A DNA stretch of 59,662 nt from Aneurinibacillus aneurinilyticus ATCC 12856 (GCF_000466385.1 NZ_KE952809.1:12904-72565); one strand, 5' to 3'. Positions 6,577-16,304 are shown, counted from the first letter of the stretch. The notes: generated from the sequence alone by a model not told the origin. Numbers and translations: made by a program.

Positions 6577-9500
6577 ATGACGAATGCATGGATACCGCCT
6601 ATAAGCATCGTGGAAGGTATGCTAGCAGCAGGATTAGCTTACTTAATTTTTGCTTCGCTCTACCAAAGAAAAAACAAGCACAGACGTATCTCAGGAACAA
6701 AGCATTTCATTTTTCATGATGATTTTGGCTATCGCTGGTCTTTTTTAAAACGCTTCGGTATTTTGCTCGGCGTTGTCTCCCTGATTGTTTTATGTATATT
6801 CGGCCTCAGTCTTAACTCGGATCCGTCCCTTCCAAAACTATCTTTTGAGAAAAACAGCAAATTGAATCTAATTCAGCCGATTATGGAAAAAATAAATGAA
6901 CACTCTTTAATTAAACAGCTAAAAGAGGAAGAAAAAACGCACCCTACTTTTCAGTTGGATTTTAAACGGCACCACAAAAATAAGGCTATGCAGCAGATGA
7001 CTCAGAAAGAAGTGTACGGATTTTATGTGAATTGGGATGAAAACAGTAAAAATTCCCTGAAAAAAAACATTCACTTTCTTACAACTGTCATCCCGGAATG
7101 GTATCATCTCAATCCTGATACGAGCTTGCACAAGGATATTCAATTTGATGTGCAGCAACTGGCCAAAAATAACAATGTAAAAATCATGCCGCTTGTGAGT
7201 AACTTTGCAAACGGGATTTGGGATGCTACACTTGTGCACAACATTATTACTTCTCCTGCGAAAAGACAGGAGTTCATTGAACAGCTGTACAGCGAAGCGA
7301 AAAAGAATGATTATTCGGGATTTAATATTGACTTTGAAGCGATTGATAAAAAAGATCAGGATGCGCTCACTGCGTTTATGGGCGAGCTGTACCGAAAGTT
7401 TCACGCGAACGGCCTTCAGCTTACAGAAGACGTACCCGCACAGGATGATGCCTTTGATTACGGCGCGCTTGCTAATGTAACAGACCGTATGATTGTCATG
7501 CTATACGATGAACATTATCAAAGCGGGAAACCGGGTCCAATCGCCTCCATTTCCTGGTTTGAAAATGCCTTAGAACAGCTTGATATCCCTCCTGAAAAGC
7601 TGATTGTTAGTTTGGGAAGCTACGGATATGACTGGATAGAGAATAGCAATCAGTCGGCGGATACAGTAACATTTGGCGATATAATGGAGATGGCGCATAA
7701 TTCTCGCCTGAATATTCAATGGGATAAAAGAAGTCAAAACCCTTATATGCGATATAAAGAGGGTGAAGACAGCCACATTGTCTGGTTCCTAGATGGGGTT
7801 TCTGTATACAATCAACTCAAAATATCTATGGAGAATGGGGCCAGAGGCGTGGCACTGTGGCGCCTTGGTTCAGAGGACCCGACTGTATGGGATGTGCTTA
7901 AGCAGCCGGATCATTTCGAATCACAGACCGCATTGCTGCATACGCTCACAAGTTCGGAGCCCGTTCATTATTCTGGTGACGGAGAAGTGCTACAGGTCGT
8001 TTCTTCTGAGAAGGAAGGGAAAAGGTACTTTAACGTAACTCAAGATGGAAGTCTTTCGAATGAATCTTACGTCTCTTATCCTGTTCCATTCCAAGTGAAT
8101 CGATATGGAAAAGCTATGGGCAAACAGGTCGTTCTTACTTTTGATGACGGTCCTGATCCTGAATATACGCCAAAAATATTGGACATTTTAGATCGCTATA
8201 AGATAAAAGGTTCGTTCTTCATCGTTGGGGAAAACGCTGAATTAAACCCCGACATTATCAAACGAATCTATCAGAATGGCCATGAGATTGGAAGCCACAC
8301 CTTCACGCATCCAAACGTTGCCGAAATTTCTCCGATGCGTACAAAGATGGAACTAAACGCAAATCAACGTCTATTCCAGGAAATAACCGGTCATTCAATG
8401 ACGATGTTCCGTCCGCCTTACGTAGCGGATGCTTCTCCATCCACGCCGGAAGAGTTGCTGCCGATTTTGCGGGCGCAGCAGATGGGTTATACTACGATTG
8501 GAGAGTCTATTGACCCGGAAGACTGGCAGAAGCCATCCAGCGATGAAATTATCCGCCGTGTGCTAAAGGAACTGCCAAATGGGAATATCATCCTGCTTCA
8601 CGATGCAGGCGGCGATCGCACTAACACGATAGAAGCGTTGCCGAAGATTATTGAAACCTTGAAGAGCAAAGGCTATACCTTTACTACGATACACCAATTG
8701 CTCGGAAAAAAAGCCGACGAGCTAATGCCGCCTGTTGAATATACGGAAAACCCTTTTATTATATATGATCAAACAGTTTTCACAGCATTTTCGGGATGGC
8801 AAAAGGGCATCACCTTCATGCTCTACTTATCCATTAGCGTAGGAATTATCCGTTTTCTTTTTCTTGTTTACTACGCTTCCAGACAGAAAAAAAGATACCT
8901 CTCTCTCACTCCGAATAACAGCTTTACTCCTTCGGTTAGCGTAGTCATTGCTGCATATAACGAAGAGAAAGTCATATGTAAAACAATCGATTCGATTTTG
9001 CAGAGCGATTATCCGGATTTTGAAGTAATTGTAGTCGATGATGGATCTGTTGATCAGACATCAGCTGTTATTCAGAAAACATTCGGCCAGAATTCGCGTA
9101 TAAAGCTAATTACGAAAGAAAATGGTGGGAAATCATCTGCTGTTAATCGGGGCTTTATAGAAGCGAGCGGTGAGATTGTTGTTGCGCTTGATGCTGATAC
9201 GATGATTGCGCCTGACGCCATCGCTTTGCTTACCCGTCACTTTGCCGATCCAAACATTGCAGCTGTTTCGGGAAATGTAAAGGTCGGGAATATCAGAAAC
9301 TTACTGACTACCTGGCAGCAAGTCGAATATATCACTGGTTTCAACCTGGAAAGAAGGGCATTCGATGAGTTGAACTGCATCGCTGTCGTTCCGGGAGCTA
9401 TTGGTGCGTGGCGCAAAGAGGCAGTGGCCGAAGCAGGCTATCTTAAAGAGGATACGCTGGCGGAGGATACGGATATTACACTAACGCTCCTTCAAAAAGG

Positions 9501-9996
9501 TTATCGTATTATGTATGAGGAACAGGCGTATGCCTATACTGAAGCGCCGGAAGATGTCTTAAGCCTGCTAAAGCAGCGCTACCGTTGGACATACGGAACG
9601 CTTCAATGCTTATGGAAGCACCGCAGGGCGCTGTTCAACCGCAAGCATAAATCGCTTGGCTTTGTAGGCTTGCCTAATATGTGGCTTTTCCAATACATTT
9701 TCCAAACAATTTCCCCGATAGCTGATATTCTTTTCATTATGGGATTGTTTGGGATTCAACCGGGAAAAACGCTAGTATTCTACGGCCTATTTTTCCTTAT
9801 TGACTTCCTTGCCTCCTTCTATGCGTTCCGGCTGGAAGGAGAGAATCCGAAGCCGTTGCTCTGGCTGTTCCTGCAGCGTATTATTTATCGTCAATTCATG
9901 ACCTACATTGTGATCAAATCCATTGTGTCTGCCCTTAAAGGCATCACAGTTGGATGGAACAAACTCCAGCGTTTGGGTAATGTTATAAATAAATAA
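6577..9996 (+). CDS. Tri-domain membrane protein: GH18-like hydrolase, NodB deacetylase and GT2 polysaccharide synthase
   Basis: One 1139-residue chain appears to carry three polysaccharide activities. Two N-terminal helices (about 8-27 and 50-73) precede an extracellular GH18-type barrel (about 140-440), whose FNIDFEAID segment supplies Asp252 and catalytic Glu254. The first two acidic positions of the classical DxxDxDxE motif are Ser and Asn here. A NodB domain follows (about 515-710) with TFDDGPDP (Asp523, Asp524), HTFTH, RPPY and LLHDAGG. After a helix near 742-766 comes a cytoplasmic GT2 domain with DDG (Asp821), DAD (872-874), ED (963-964) and QRYRW (1000-1004), the marks of processive synthases such as IcaA/PgaC. 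Three or four helices close the protein. A polymer of GlcNAc type, made, partly deacetylated and cleaved, is the natural inference. A strong AGGAGAGGAGG ribosome site precedes the ATG. Confidence 0.88.
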   Translation: MTNAWIPPISIVEGMLAAGLAYLIFASLYQRKNKHRRISGTKHFIFHDDFGYRWSFLKRFGILLGVVSLIVLCIFGLSLNSDPSLPKLSFEKNSKLNLIQPIMEKINEHSLIKQLKEEEKTHPTFQLDFKRHHKNKAMQQMTQKEVYGFYVNWDENSKNSLKKNIHFLTTVIPEWYHLNPDTSLHKDIQFDVQQLAKNNNVKIMPLVSNFANGIWDATLVHNIITSPAKRQEFIEQLYSEAKKNDYSGFNIDFEAIDKKDQDALTAFMGELYRKFHANGLQLTEDVPAQDDAFDYGALANVTDRMIVMLYDEHYQSGKPGPIASISWFENALEQLDIPPEKLIVSLGSYGYDWIENSNQSADTVTFGDIMEMAHNSRLNIQWDKRSQNPYMRYKEGEDSHIVWFLDGVSVYNQLKISMENGARGVALWRLGSEDPTVWDVLKQPDHFESQTALLHTLTSSEPVHYSGDGEVLQVVSSEKEGKRYFNVTQDGSLSNESYVSYPVPFQVNRYGKAMGKQVVLTFDDGPDPEYTPKILDILDRYKIKGSFFIVGENAELNPDIIKRIYQNGHEIGSHTFTHPNVAEISPMRTKMELNANQRLFQEITGHSMTMFRPPYVADASPSTPEELLPILRAQQMGYTTIGESIDPEDWQKPSSDEIIRRVLKELPNGNIILLHDAGGDRTNTIEALPKIIETLKSKGYTFTTIHQLLGKKADELMPPVEYTENPFIIYDQTVFTAFSGWQKGITFMLYLSISVGIIRFLFLVYYASRQKKRYLSLTPNNSFTPSVSVVIAAYNEEKVICKTIDSILQSDYPDFEVIVVDDGSVDQTSAVIQKTFGQNSRIKLITKENGGKSSAVNRGFIEASGEIVVALDADTMIAPDAIALLTRHFADPNIAAVSGNVKVGNIRNLLTTWQQVEYITGFNLERRAFDELNCIAVVPGAIGAWRKEAVAEAGYLKEDTLAEDTDITLTLLQKGYRIMYEEQAYAYTEAPEDVLSLLKQRYRWTYGTLQCLWKHRRALFNRKHKSLGFVGLPNMWLFQYIFQTISPIADILFIMGLFGIQPGKTLVFYGLFFLIDFLASFYAFRLEGENPKPLLWLFLQRIIYRQFMTYIVIKSIVSALKGITVGWNKLQRLGNVINK

Positions 9997-10160
9997 TGCA
10001 GGAAATAGCCATGTGCCGCTGTAATTATGGGTGTTTGGTATTACTAATCCTAAATAAACTTACGTTTTTGTAAAAGGTGTGTACGTATTCATGATAAGAA
10101 CTGTAGTACAATGTTTGTAGTGTAAATTGATATAGAATTTCAAGACGTGGGTGAAATAAA

Positions 10161-11222
10161 ATGACGAACAATTGGAAACAAAAGGCGTATCAACGGCGTG
10201 AAGAAGCGCTTGCTGCAAATAAGCCGATACGTATTCTCGGAATTGAGACGAGCTGTGATGAGACGTCTGCTGCTGTTGTCGAAAATGGTACCATTATTCT
10301 CTCTAACATAATCTCTTCACAAATCGAAAGCCATAAACGATTCGGAGGAGTTGTGCCTGAAGTGGCTTCACGGCATCATGTAGAGAATATTACGGTGATC
10401 ATCGAGCAGGCATTACGGGAAGCGGATTGTACATTCGATGATATTGATGCTATTGCGGTAACATATGGACCCGGATTGGTCGGGGCACTCCTTGTAGGTG
10501 TGGCGGCCGCCAAAGCAATTTCATTTGCGCGCGGTATTCCGCTTATCGGTGTGCATCATATTGCAGGCCATATTTATGCCAACCGATTTGTAAAAGAGCT
10601 TGAGTTTCCGCTAGTAGCGCTTGTAGTATCGGGGGGACATACGGAACTTGTTTATATGAAGGAACATGGAACATATGAGATTATCGGGCAGACAAGGGAC
10701 GATGCGGTAGGTGAAGCATACGATAAAGTGGCACGCTCGCTTGGTCTTCCATATCCAGGAGGGCCTCATATTGATAGGCTTGCACATGAGGGGGTACCTT
10801 CTATCCCGCTGCCGCGTGCCTGGCTTGAAGGAACGTATGATTTCAGCTTTAGCGGCCTGAAATCTGCGGTACTCAATACATTGCATAATGCGGCACAACG
10901 CGGGGAGACGATTGAACCGCAAACGCTTGCTGCCAGCTTTCAAGATTCGGTAGTGGAAGTGCTTGTGGATAAGTCGTTCAACCTCATTCGGGAGCGTCCG
11001 GTAAAGCAGCTGTTGTTGGCCGGAGGTGTAGCGGCTAATAGAGGGCTTCGCAGTGCGTTAGCCGAGCGAGCAGAGAGGGAAGGTGTAGAGTTAATCATCC
11101 CTCCGTTATCATTGTGTACGGATAACGCTGCAATGATTGCAGGCGTAGGTTACATCGAATATAAAAAAGGTAAGCTGGCAGATATGTCGTTAAACGGCAT
11201 TCCTGGTTTGCCGCTTCAATAA
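10161..11222 (+). CDS. tRNA threonylcarbamoyladenosine biosynthesis protein TsaD
   Basis: TsaD (formerly Gcp) transfers the threonylcarbamoyl group from TC-AMP to A37 of ANN-decoding tRNAs, working with TsaB and TsaE. The 353 residues contain the N-terminal ATPase-fold signature [13 protein letters not shown], the metal-binding HHIAGH, and VSGGHTELV and GGVAANRGL of the ASKHA fold. The N-terminus has about 16 charged residues more than usual ([20 protein letters not shown]). No later ATG fits and GGGTGAAATAAA gives a reasonable ribosome site, so I keep the full form. tsaB and tsaE are not in the window. The gene ends at a strong terminator and is followed by a DnaA-box cluster. Confidence 0.96.
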   Translation: MTNNWKQKAYQRREEALAANKPIRILGIETSCDETSAAVVENGTIILSNIISSQIESHKRFGGVVPEVASRHHVENITVIIEQALREADCTFDDIDAIAVTYGPGLVGALLVGVAAAKAISFARGIPLIGVHHIAGHIYANRFVKELEFPLVALVVSGGHTELVYMKEHGTYEIIGQTRDDAVGEAYDKVARSLGLPYPGGPHIDRLAHEGVPSIPLPRAWLEGTYDFSFSGLKSAVLNTLHNAAQRGETIEPQTLAASFQDSVVEVLVDKSFNLIRERPVKQLLLAGGVAANRGLRSALAERAEREGVELIIPPLSLCTDNAAMIAGVGYIEYKKGKLADMSLNGIPGLPLQ

Positions 11223-11226
11223 AAGG

Positions 11227-11253
11227 GCAACCCTATAAAAGGGTTGCTTTTTT
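11227..11253 (+). terminator. Intrinsic terminator after tsaD
   Basis: GCAACCC pairs with GGGTTGC over a TATAAAA loop and is followed by six T. It starts four bases after the tsaD stop. Confidence 0.9.
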
Positions 11254-11316
11254 GTTAGAATAAGCCGTATTTTGTCAAATTAAGTAGAATAATGTTGAAT
11301 AATATGCTGAATAACA

Positions 11317-11412
11317 TTATCCACAGCATTGTGGATAATGTGGATGAAATAGTGGATAACCTGATATATAAGTATTTTGAAAGCTAAAAAATGTGAATAG
11401 ATGTGTGGATAT
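11317..11412. promoter_or_regulatory. DnaA-box cluster downstream of tsaD
   Basis: Two perfect DnaA boxes face each other with a four-base spacer: TTATCCACA (11317-11325) and TGTGGATAA (11330-11338). Three more near-matches follow in the second orientation: TGTGGATGA (11339-11347), AGTGGATAA (11351-11359) and TGTGGATAT (11404-11412). TGTGGAAAA follows immediately. From memory, B. subtilis has DnaA-box clusters outside oriC, one of them near gcp (tsaD), that affect replication initiation. The location here is equivalent. Because the cluster directly precedes the gene at 11433, DnaA could also regulate that gene. Confidence 0.8.
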
Positions 11413-11432
11413 GTGGAAAAGGAGGAGGCTGA

Positions 11433-13622
11433 TTGAAAAAAAAGGCGATTTTTGCTGTTGGATTCTGCGGCGTGTTTTTATCCGCTTTTTTGTTATTTAC
11501 CACAGCAATCCTTGCACAAAACCATCCTTCTGTTATCGTTCTGCTAGTCCCGCAGTTAACCCGTGAAGATATCCACATGATATACAAGAGCACCGCAGTT
11601 CCTTTGTTGAAGCAGGCATCGATTGGTGAGCTGAATATACGGACAGCTATTTCTCTAAAAGATATCCACAATATAACGACAATAAGCGCAGGAGCTCGTG
11701 CGGCAGGCAACGAATGGAGCCGATACGCGTACAGAAGCGGCGAGAAGCGCGCAGAATTAGTGCCACTCTACTACCTTCATACAGGAGAAGTGCTACACAG
11801 CTTGCGGAATGGAACCATTCTTTTGCCGTATATTCCCGTTCTTATGGAAAGTAATGAACGGAGGAATACAGGAGCGATTCCTGGTTTATTAGGAGAGACA
11901 TTAGAACAGCATGGAGTTGGACGGGCTATTATCGGAAATAGTGATACAGGAAGCAAGCCTAGCCGTTTGGGTGGACTGCTGACGATGAATCGAAAAGGCA
12001 TCACCCCACAAGGATGGATAGGTGAAGAAACGCTTATTCATACGTCGCTCTTTCCAGGCGGAAGAAAAACGGATTACTCGTTTTTGACATATCATATTCA
12101 AAATTGGAAAGCAGAGGGAAACGGGCTTATCGTAGCAGAATTGGGAGATTTGGAACGCCTTGCAAGGCACAAAAATTCATTGGGCACTAAAAGGTACATG
12201 GAATTGCGTCAACAGGTAGTGAAGGAGATCGTAACATTTGCTGGAGAACTGGCCCTGAAAAGGGAAAATAATCAGCGCATCCTTTTATTGTCGGCTTCGC
12301 TTCCGGATAGTGATATTGCCGATAAGAAGCGCATGGCGCCTGTTATGCTATGGGAAAATGGAGAAAATGGCGGGGTGTTAACTTCCGGAACAACCCGTCA
12401 ACCCGGGCTTGCCGCCAATATTGACATTGCACCCTCCATCCTTGCCTGGCTAAAAGTTCCGTTGCCTTCTGCGATGAAAGGACAGCCTTTGACGGTAGAT
12501 CATACATTTTCGCATGAGTGGTTCTGGGAGACTGCAGGGGCGATAGACTATATTTATGCGACCCGCCCTGCGGTGCTGTATCCGTATGTAGGCGTAACAA
12601 TTGCGGTTATTGTCCTTTCTGTTCTGATATTGTTCTTCGGGGAGCGAAATGAACAAATCCGCAGGATGCTTTCTTATATCTTGCTGTTCGTGCTGCTCAT
12701 TCCATTTTTCTTGCTGTTGCTTCCGTTGCTGCCGGGTTCCCCATCCCCTGTTATCATTGCGCTGCTATTAAGTACTATAGGCATGGGGATTTCGCTTATG
12801 TTGTACCGACTGCCATTTGCTGTTTGTTTTTTGGGAATTGGGCTGGTTAGCTGGCTTCCGCCGCTCTTAGATGGATTTATAGGCGGAGAGCTTATTCGCC
12901 GTTCTTATCTAGGGTATGATCCGGTAATCGGTGCGCGTTATTACGGTATTGGCAATGAATATATGGGTGTACTGCTTGGCGGTTCAATGTTGAGCGTGGC
13001 TATGTCTGGAGAATTATGTAAGAAAAATGCGGCACGCTATGTACCTCTGCTGCTAATCGGCATTTGTCTGGTCATTGTGCTTTATATGGCTTGGCCGCGG
13101 GGAGGTAGTAAGGCAGGGGGCATCCTTGTATTTCTGGCTGTGCTTTTGTACGGTATACCTGTATTTTCCGGGAGCGTTTGGCGAAAGCGGTATATTGTAG
13201 CTTTGCTGGTAACGCTGGTAGCGGTGGCCGGTTTGTTTTTTGTGGTGAACTATCAGATGGCTGGTGAACAGCAATCGCATATCGGCCGCGCATTCATTGA
13301 AGTAATGACGGGAAATTGGCCTGAAATCGGCCGCATTATGGAGCGTAAGCTGACGATGAATTGGCGACTTATCCTTGCTTCGATATGGAGCAAGCTGTTT
13401 ATTGTTAGCTTGCTCGTTTGTTTGCTGTTCATCTATTATAAGAACGCACAGGTACGAAACGTTACAAGGCAGTATCCGTATTTTACAGCGGGAATAAAAA
13501 CGATTTCTTTTGGTGCGCTGATAGCGCTGCTATTGAACGATTCGGGCATCATTGCTGCTTCTTTGGCAATGCTGTATGCATTGATTCCCCTGTTGTACAG
13601 GATGATGGGTACTAAAAAATAG
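11433..13622 (+). CDS. Large membrane protein with a phosphatase-superfamily-like extracellular domain, function unknown
   Basis: A 729-residue protein starting at TTG 11433 behind AAAGGAGGAGG. An N-terminal helix (about 4-27) leads to an extracytoplasmic region (about 30-380). That region follows the outline of alkaline-phosphatase-superfamily domains fused to membrane regions: SVIVLLVPQLT at the first strand, TISAGARAAGNEW, IIGNSDTGS, and TSGTTRQPGLAANIDIAPSIL near its end. The usual first-strand metal-binding Asp (as in VDG) is replaced by Pro-Gln, so enzymatic activity is doubtful. About ten hydrophobic helices follow (385-725), with a polar GARYYGIGNEYMGVLLGG loop near 510-527. I cannot assign a function. 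It sits directly behind the DnaA-box cluster and is convergent with the ABC-F gene. Confidence 0.8.
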   Translation: MKKKAIFAVGFCGVFLSAFLLFTTAILAQNHPSVIVLLVPQLTREDIHMIYKSTAVPLLKQASIGELNIRTAISLKDIHNITTISAGARAAGNEWSRYAYRSGEKRAELVPLYYLHTGEVLHSLRNGTILLPYIPVLMESNERRNTGAIPGLLGETLEQHGVGRAIIGNSDTGSKPSRLGGLLTMNRKGITPQGWIGEETLIHTSLFPGGRKTDYSFLTYHIQNWKAEGNGLIVAELGDLERLARHKNSLGTKRYMELRQQVVKEIVTFAGELALKRENNQRILLLSASLPDSDIADKKRMAPVMLWENGENGGVLTSGTTRQPGLAANIDIAPSILAWLKVPLPSAMKGQPLTVDHTFSHEWFWETAGAIDYIYATRPAVLYPYVGVTIAVIVLSVLILFFGERNEQIRRMLSYILLFVLLIPFFLLLLPLLPGSPSPVIIALLLSTIGMGISLMLYRLPFAVCFLGIGLVSWLPPLLDGFIGGELIRRSYLGYDPVIGARYYGIGNEYMGVLLGGSMLSVAMSGELCKKNAARYVPLLLIGICLVIVLYMAWPRGGSKAGGILVFLAVLLYGIPVFSGSVWRKRYIVALLVTLVAVAGLFFVVNYQMAGEQQSHIGRAFIEVMTGNWPEIGRIMERKLTMNWRLILASIWSKLFIVSLLVCLLFIYYKNAQVRNVTRQYPYFTAGIKTISFGALIALLLNDSGIIAASLAMLYALIPLLYRMMGTKK

Positions 13623-13645
13623 GAGAAGCTTGTGCCCTTAATTAT

Positions 13646-13678
13646 TAAAAAAGTCCGGCCTGTACGGCTGGACTTTTT
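13646..13678. terminator. Bidirectional terminator
   Basis: AAAAGTCCGGCC and GGCTGGACTTTT form a stem with one mismatch around TGTAC, with A-rich and T-rich flanks. It separates the convergent 729-residue membrane protein and ABC-F genes and can serve both. Confidence 0.9.
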
Positions 13679-13691
13679 GGTATTCCTAAGG

Positions 13692-15632
13692 TTATTCCTG
13701 AAGCTCTGTCCATTCTTCTAGACAGTTCTCCAGTTCTGCTTTCTTTGCTTCCAGTTCTTCGTTGAATGCCAATGCCTTCGCGTGGTCCTGAAATATTTCA
13801 GGTTTGCACAAATCTTCTTCCAGGCAGGAGATCGACTCTTCCAACGTTCCAATTCGCTCTTCCAGCTCTTCAATCCGTCGTTGGCGTTGACGTTCCGCTT
13901 TTTTGGCTTCTTTATCCTGACGAAACTTCTCCTTGTTGGAAGAGGATGTATCGCTTTGTTTTTCCTCCACTTCGGACTGTATAGCTGGTGCCAGGGCCGC
14001 GGATTGCAGTTCCTGAAGCTCTTCTTTCTTCTCGATATAATAGTCGTAGTTTCCGAGATAGGAAATGACGCCATTTGGTGTTAGCTCAAGCACACGTGTC
14101 GCAATTTTATTCAGGAAGTAGCGGTCATGCGAAACGAATAGGATCGTACCCGGATAATCTTCCAATGCTTCTTCAAGAATTTCCTTGCTGAATAGGTCCA
14201 GGTGGTTGGTCGGCTCGTCAAGAATCAACAGGTTCGCTTTCTGCAACATAAGTTTGGCCAGCGAGACGCGGGCACGTTCCCCGCCGCTCAGCTCTCCGAT
14301 CTTCTTTAGTACATCATCGCCGCTGAATAGAAAATTGCCGAGTACAGTGCGTACATCCTTTTCCTGCATTGTTGGATATTCATCCCATAGTTCATGTAGT
14401 ACTTGCTTGGTAGGATTTAAATTCTCCTGTTCCTGCTCATAAAAGCTAGGCATAACATTGCTACCATAGGTAATGGTGCCAGATAAGGGGGAGATTCGGT
14501 TTACAATTGTTTTTAGCAGAGTCGATTTACCGAGACCATTCGGACCAAGCAATGCTACGCGTTCTCCGCGGGTAATCTCAAAGTTCAGATGTCGGGCCAG
14601 CGGTTCATTTTCATATCCGATGCTTATATCTTGCAGCGTCAGTACCTGGTTTCCGCTTACTTTAGTAATATCGAACGAGAACTGCGCTTTTTTCAAGTCG
14701 CCGAGCGGCCTATCCATTACATCCATTCGCTCCAGCATTTTACGGCGGCTTTGTGCGCGCTTTGTCGTAGATGCACGGGCGATGTTGCGTTGCACAAATT
14801 CTTCGATACGAGAGATTTCGGCTTGCTGTTTCTCGTATTGCTTGATTTGTTGCTGTACCCGTTCACCTTTCTGAATAAGATAGTCTGTGTAATTTCCGAC
14901 ATAGCGTGTAACATGTGTACGTTCCAGTTCATACACAATATTGACGAGCGAGTCGAGAAAGAAGCGGTCATGCGAGACGACCAGCAGGGCACCGGGATAA
15001 TTCAGCAGGTACTTCTCCAGCCAGCCGAGCGTTTCGATATCAAGATAGTTGGTCGGCTCATCGAGGATAAGCACATCCGGTTCCATCAATAGTAGCTTGG
15101 CGAGAGCGAGTCGGGTTTTCTGTCCACCGCTGAGCTGATCGATCGGTGTATCGTAATTCTCGGGAAAGAAACGCATACCGTGCAGAACAGAACGTGTCAA
15201 CGCTTCATATTGATATCCACCCTCCTGCTTGAATTGCTCGACAAGATGGGAGTAGGTGTTCAGCAGCTTTTCATGCTGGGTTTCATTTGCGATGATGGCA
15301 GGGTCTGCAATTTGATCCTCCATTCGGCGAAGTTCTGCTTCTTGCTCTTTGAAATGGCTGAATACAGTCATCATCTCATTCCAGATGGTACGATCCGTAT
15401 CCAGACCGCTATCTTGCGCCAGATAGCCAAGTGTAGTATTCTTCGCCTTCTGTATTTCTCCTCCATCAGGTAGAATTTGACCTGTAATGATTTTGAGTAG
15501 CGTAGATTTACCGGCCCCGTTTACGCCGACCAGGCCCACTCTTTCCCTGGATTGCAACACCATATTAATATTGGTAAGCACAGGATTCGCGCTGAATGAT
15601 TTGCTTATATTTAATGCTTGCAGTAAGATCAT
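13692..15632 (-). CDS. ABC-F family ATPase (YdiF-like translation factor)
   Basis: A soluble 646-residue protein with two ABC ATPase domains and no membrane segment, the layout of ABC-F proteins that bind the ribosomal E site. The first domain (about 1-250) has Walker A GVNGAGKST, signature LSGGQKTRLALA and Walker B VLILDEPTNYLD. A charged linker (about 250-325) carries the P-site tRNA-interaction motif. The second domain has GPNGLGKST, LSGGERARVSLA and LILDEPTNHLD. The C-terminus (about 545-646) is a Lys/Glu-rich coiled coil. B. subtilis ydiF is also next to tsaD, so this is probably its orthologue. A resistance role is not indicated. The ribosome site is GAGGTGA. Confidence 0.92.
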   Translation of the reverse strand: MILLQALNISKSFSANPVLTNINMVLQSRERVGLVGVNGAGKSTLLKIITGQILPDGGEIQKAKNTTLGYLAQDSGLDTDRTIWNEMMTVFSHFKEQEAELRRMEDQIADPAIIANETQHEKLLNTYSHLVEQFKQEGGYQYEALTRSVLHGMRFFPENYDTPIDQLSGGQKTRLALAKLLLMEPDVLILDEPTNYLDIETLGWLEKYLLNYPGALLVVSHDRFFLDSLVNIVYELERTHVTRYVGNYTDYLIQKGERVQQQIKQYEKQQAEISRIEEFVQRNIARASTTKRAQSRRKMLERMDVMDRPLGDLKKAQFSFDITKVSGNQVLTLQDISIGYENEPLARHLNFEITRGERVALLGPNGLGKSTLLKTIVNRISPLSGTITYGSNVMPSFYEQEQENLNPTKQVLHELWDEYPTMQEKDVRTVLGNFLFSGDDVLKKIGELSGGERARVSLAKLMLQKANLLILDEPTNHLDLFSKEILEEALEDYPGTILFVSHDRYFLNKIATRVLELTPNGVISYLGNYDYYIEKKEELQELQSAALAPAIQSEVEEKQSDTSSSNKEKFRQDKEAKKAERQRQRRIEELEERIGTLEESISCLEEDLCKPEIFQDHAKALAFNEELEAKKAELENCLEEWTELQE

Positions 15633-15713
15633 AAATTATTCACCTCTATAGTTCGTCCACTGCTAGTGTATCGTAAAACGCAGGGGTTAGAAAGCTGATG
15701 AAGGGAGAAAAAC

Positions 15714-16304
15714 ATGAACGTCGAGGAACGGAAAGAAAGTAAACGCTTGCTGCGCCGGCAAATTATCAAGCAAAGAGCAGACATCGTTTCACATGAACGA
15801 GATATTCGTTCAGAAGAAGCGACACGGCGCCTGCTTGCCGTGCCGGAGGTGGAAGCGGCGCAGCGTTTGTTTGTCTTCCTTTCGTTCGGTGAGGAAGTGT
15901 GCCTGGATCGTTTTATTGCCGAGTGTGACAGGTTGGGCAAAAGCGTATATGTACCTAAAACCTATGTGAAGGACAGGCAGATGATTCCGTATCGTTTTAC
16001 AGGGTGGGATACGTTTATCGAAGGGGCGTATGGCATCCGCGAACCGGACGAAGCAAAAAGCGAGCCCTGGCACGGTGAACCGTTCGATGTTATTCTCGTT
16101 CCTGGTGTGGCGTTTACTGAGCAGGGAGAGCGTCTTGGCTATGGGGGCGGTTTTTACGATCGTTTTTTTGCCGGGCTTCCGAATGTACCACCGCTTGTCG
16201 CTGTTTGTTACGAGATGCAGGTTGTTCCATTTCTGTCTGTTGAGGAACATGATCGGAAGATGGATAAAATTGTAACAGAGAGCAGAGTGATTACGTGTTC
16301 ATGA
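15714..16304 (+). CDS. 5-formyltetrahydrofolate cyclo-ligase
   Basis: Converts 5-formyl-THF to 5,10-methenyl-THF with ATP, recycling the storage folate and feeding one-carbon units to reactions such as purN and purH in this window. The 196 residues match the family. Visible features are the basic N-terminal helix (KESKRLLRRQIIKQR), the substrate loop VPKTYV and the hallmark ERLGYGGGFYDRFF near 139-153, followed by the C-terminal DRKMDKIVTE. The ATG at 15714 follows GAAGGGAGAAAA. It diverges from the ABC-F gene with an 81-base spacer that must hold both promoters. Confidence 0.95.
   Translation: MNVEERKESKRLLRRQIIKQRADIVSHERDIRSEEATRRLLAVPEVEAAQRLFVFLSFGEEVCLDRFIAECDRLGKSVYVPKTYVKDRQMIPYRFTGWDTFIEGAYGIREPDEAKSEPWHGEPFDVILVPGVAFTEQGERLGYGGGFYDRFFAGLPNVPPLVAVCYEMQVVPFLSVEEHDRKMDKIVTESRVITCS

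Noticed and set aside
11317-11412. Chromosomal origin of replication
   Set aside because: DnaA boxes are present, but dnaA, dnaN and an AT-rich unwinding region are missing; better seen as a DnaA-binding cluster.
14589-15092. Rightward 167-codon frame inside the ABC-F gene
   Set aside because: Antisense to both ATPase domains, which are intact in the other strand; no ribosome site.
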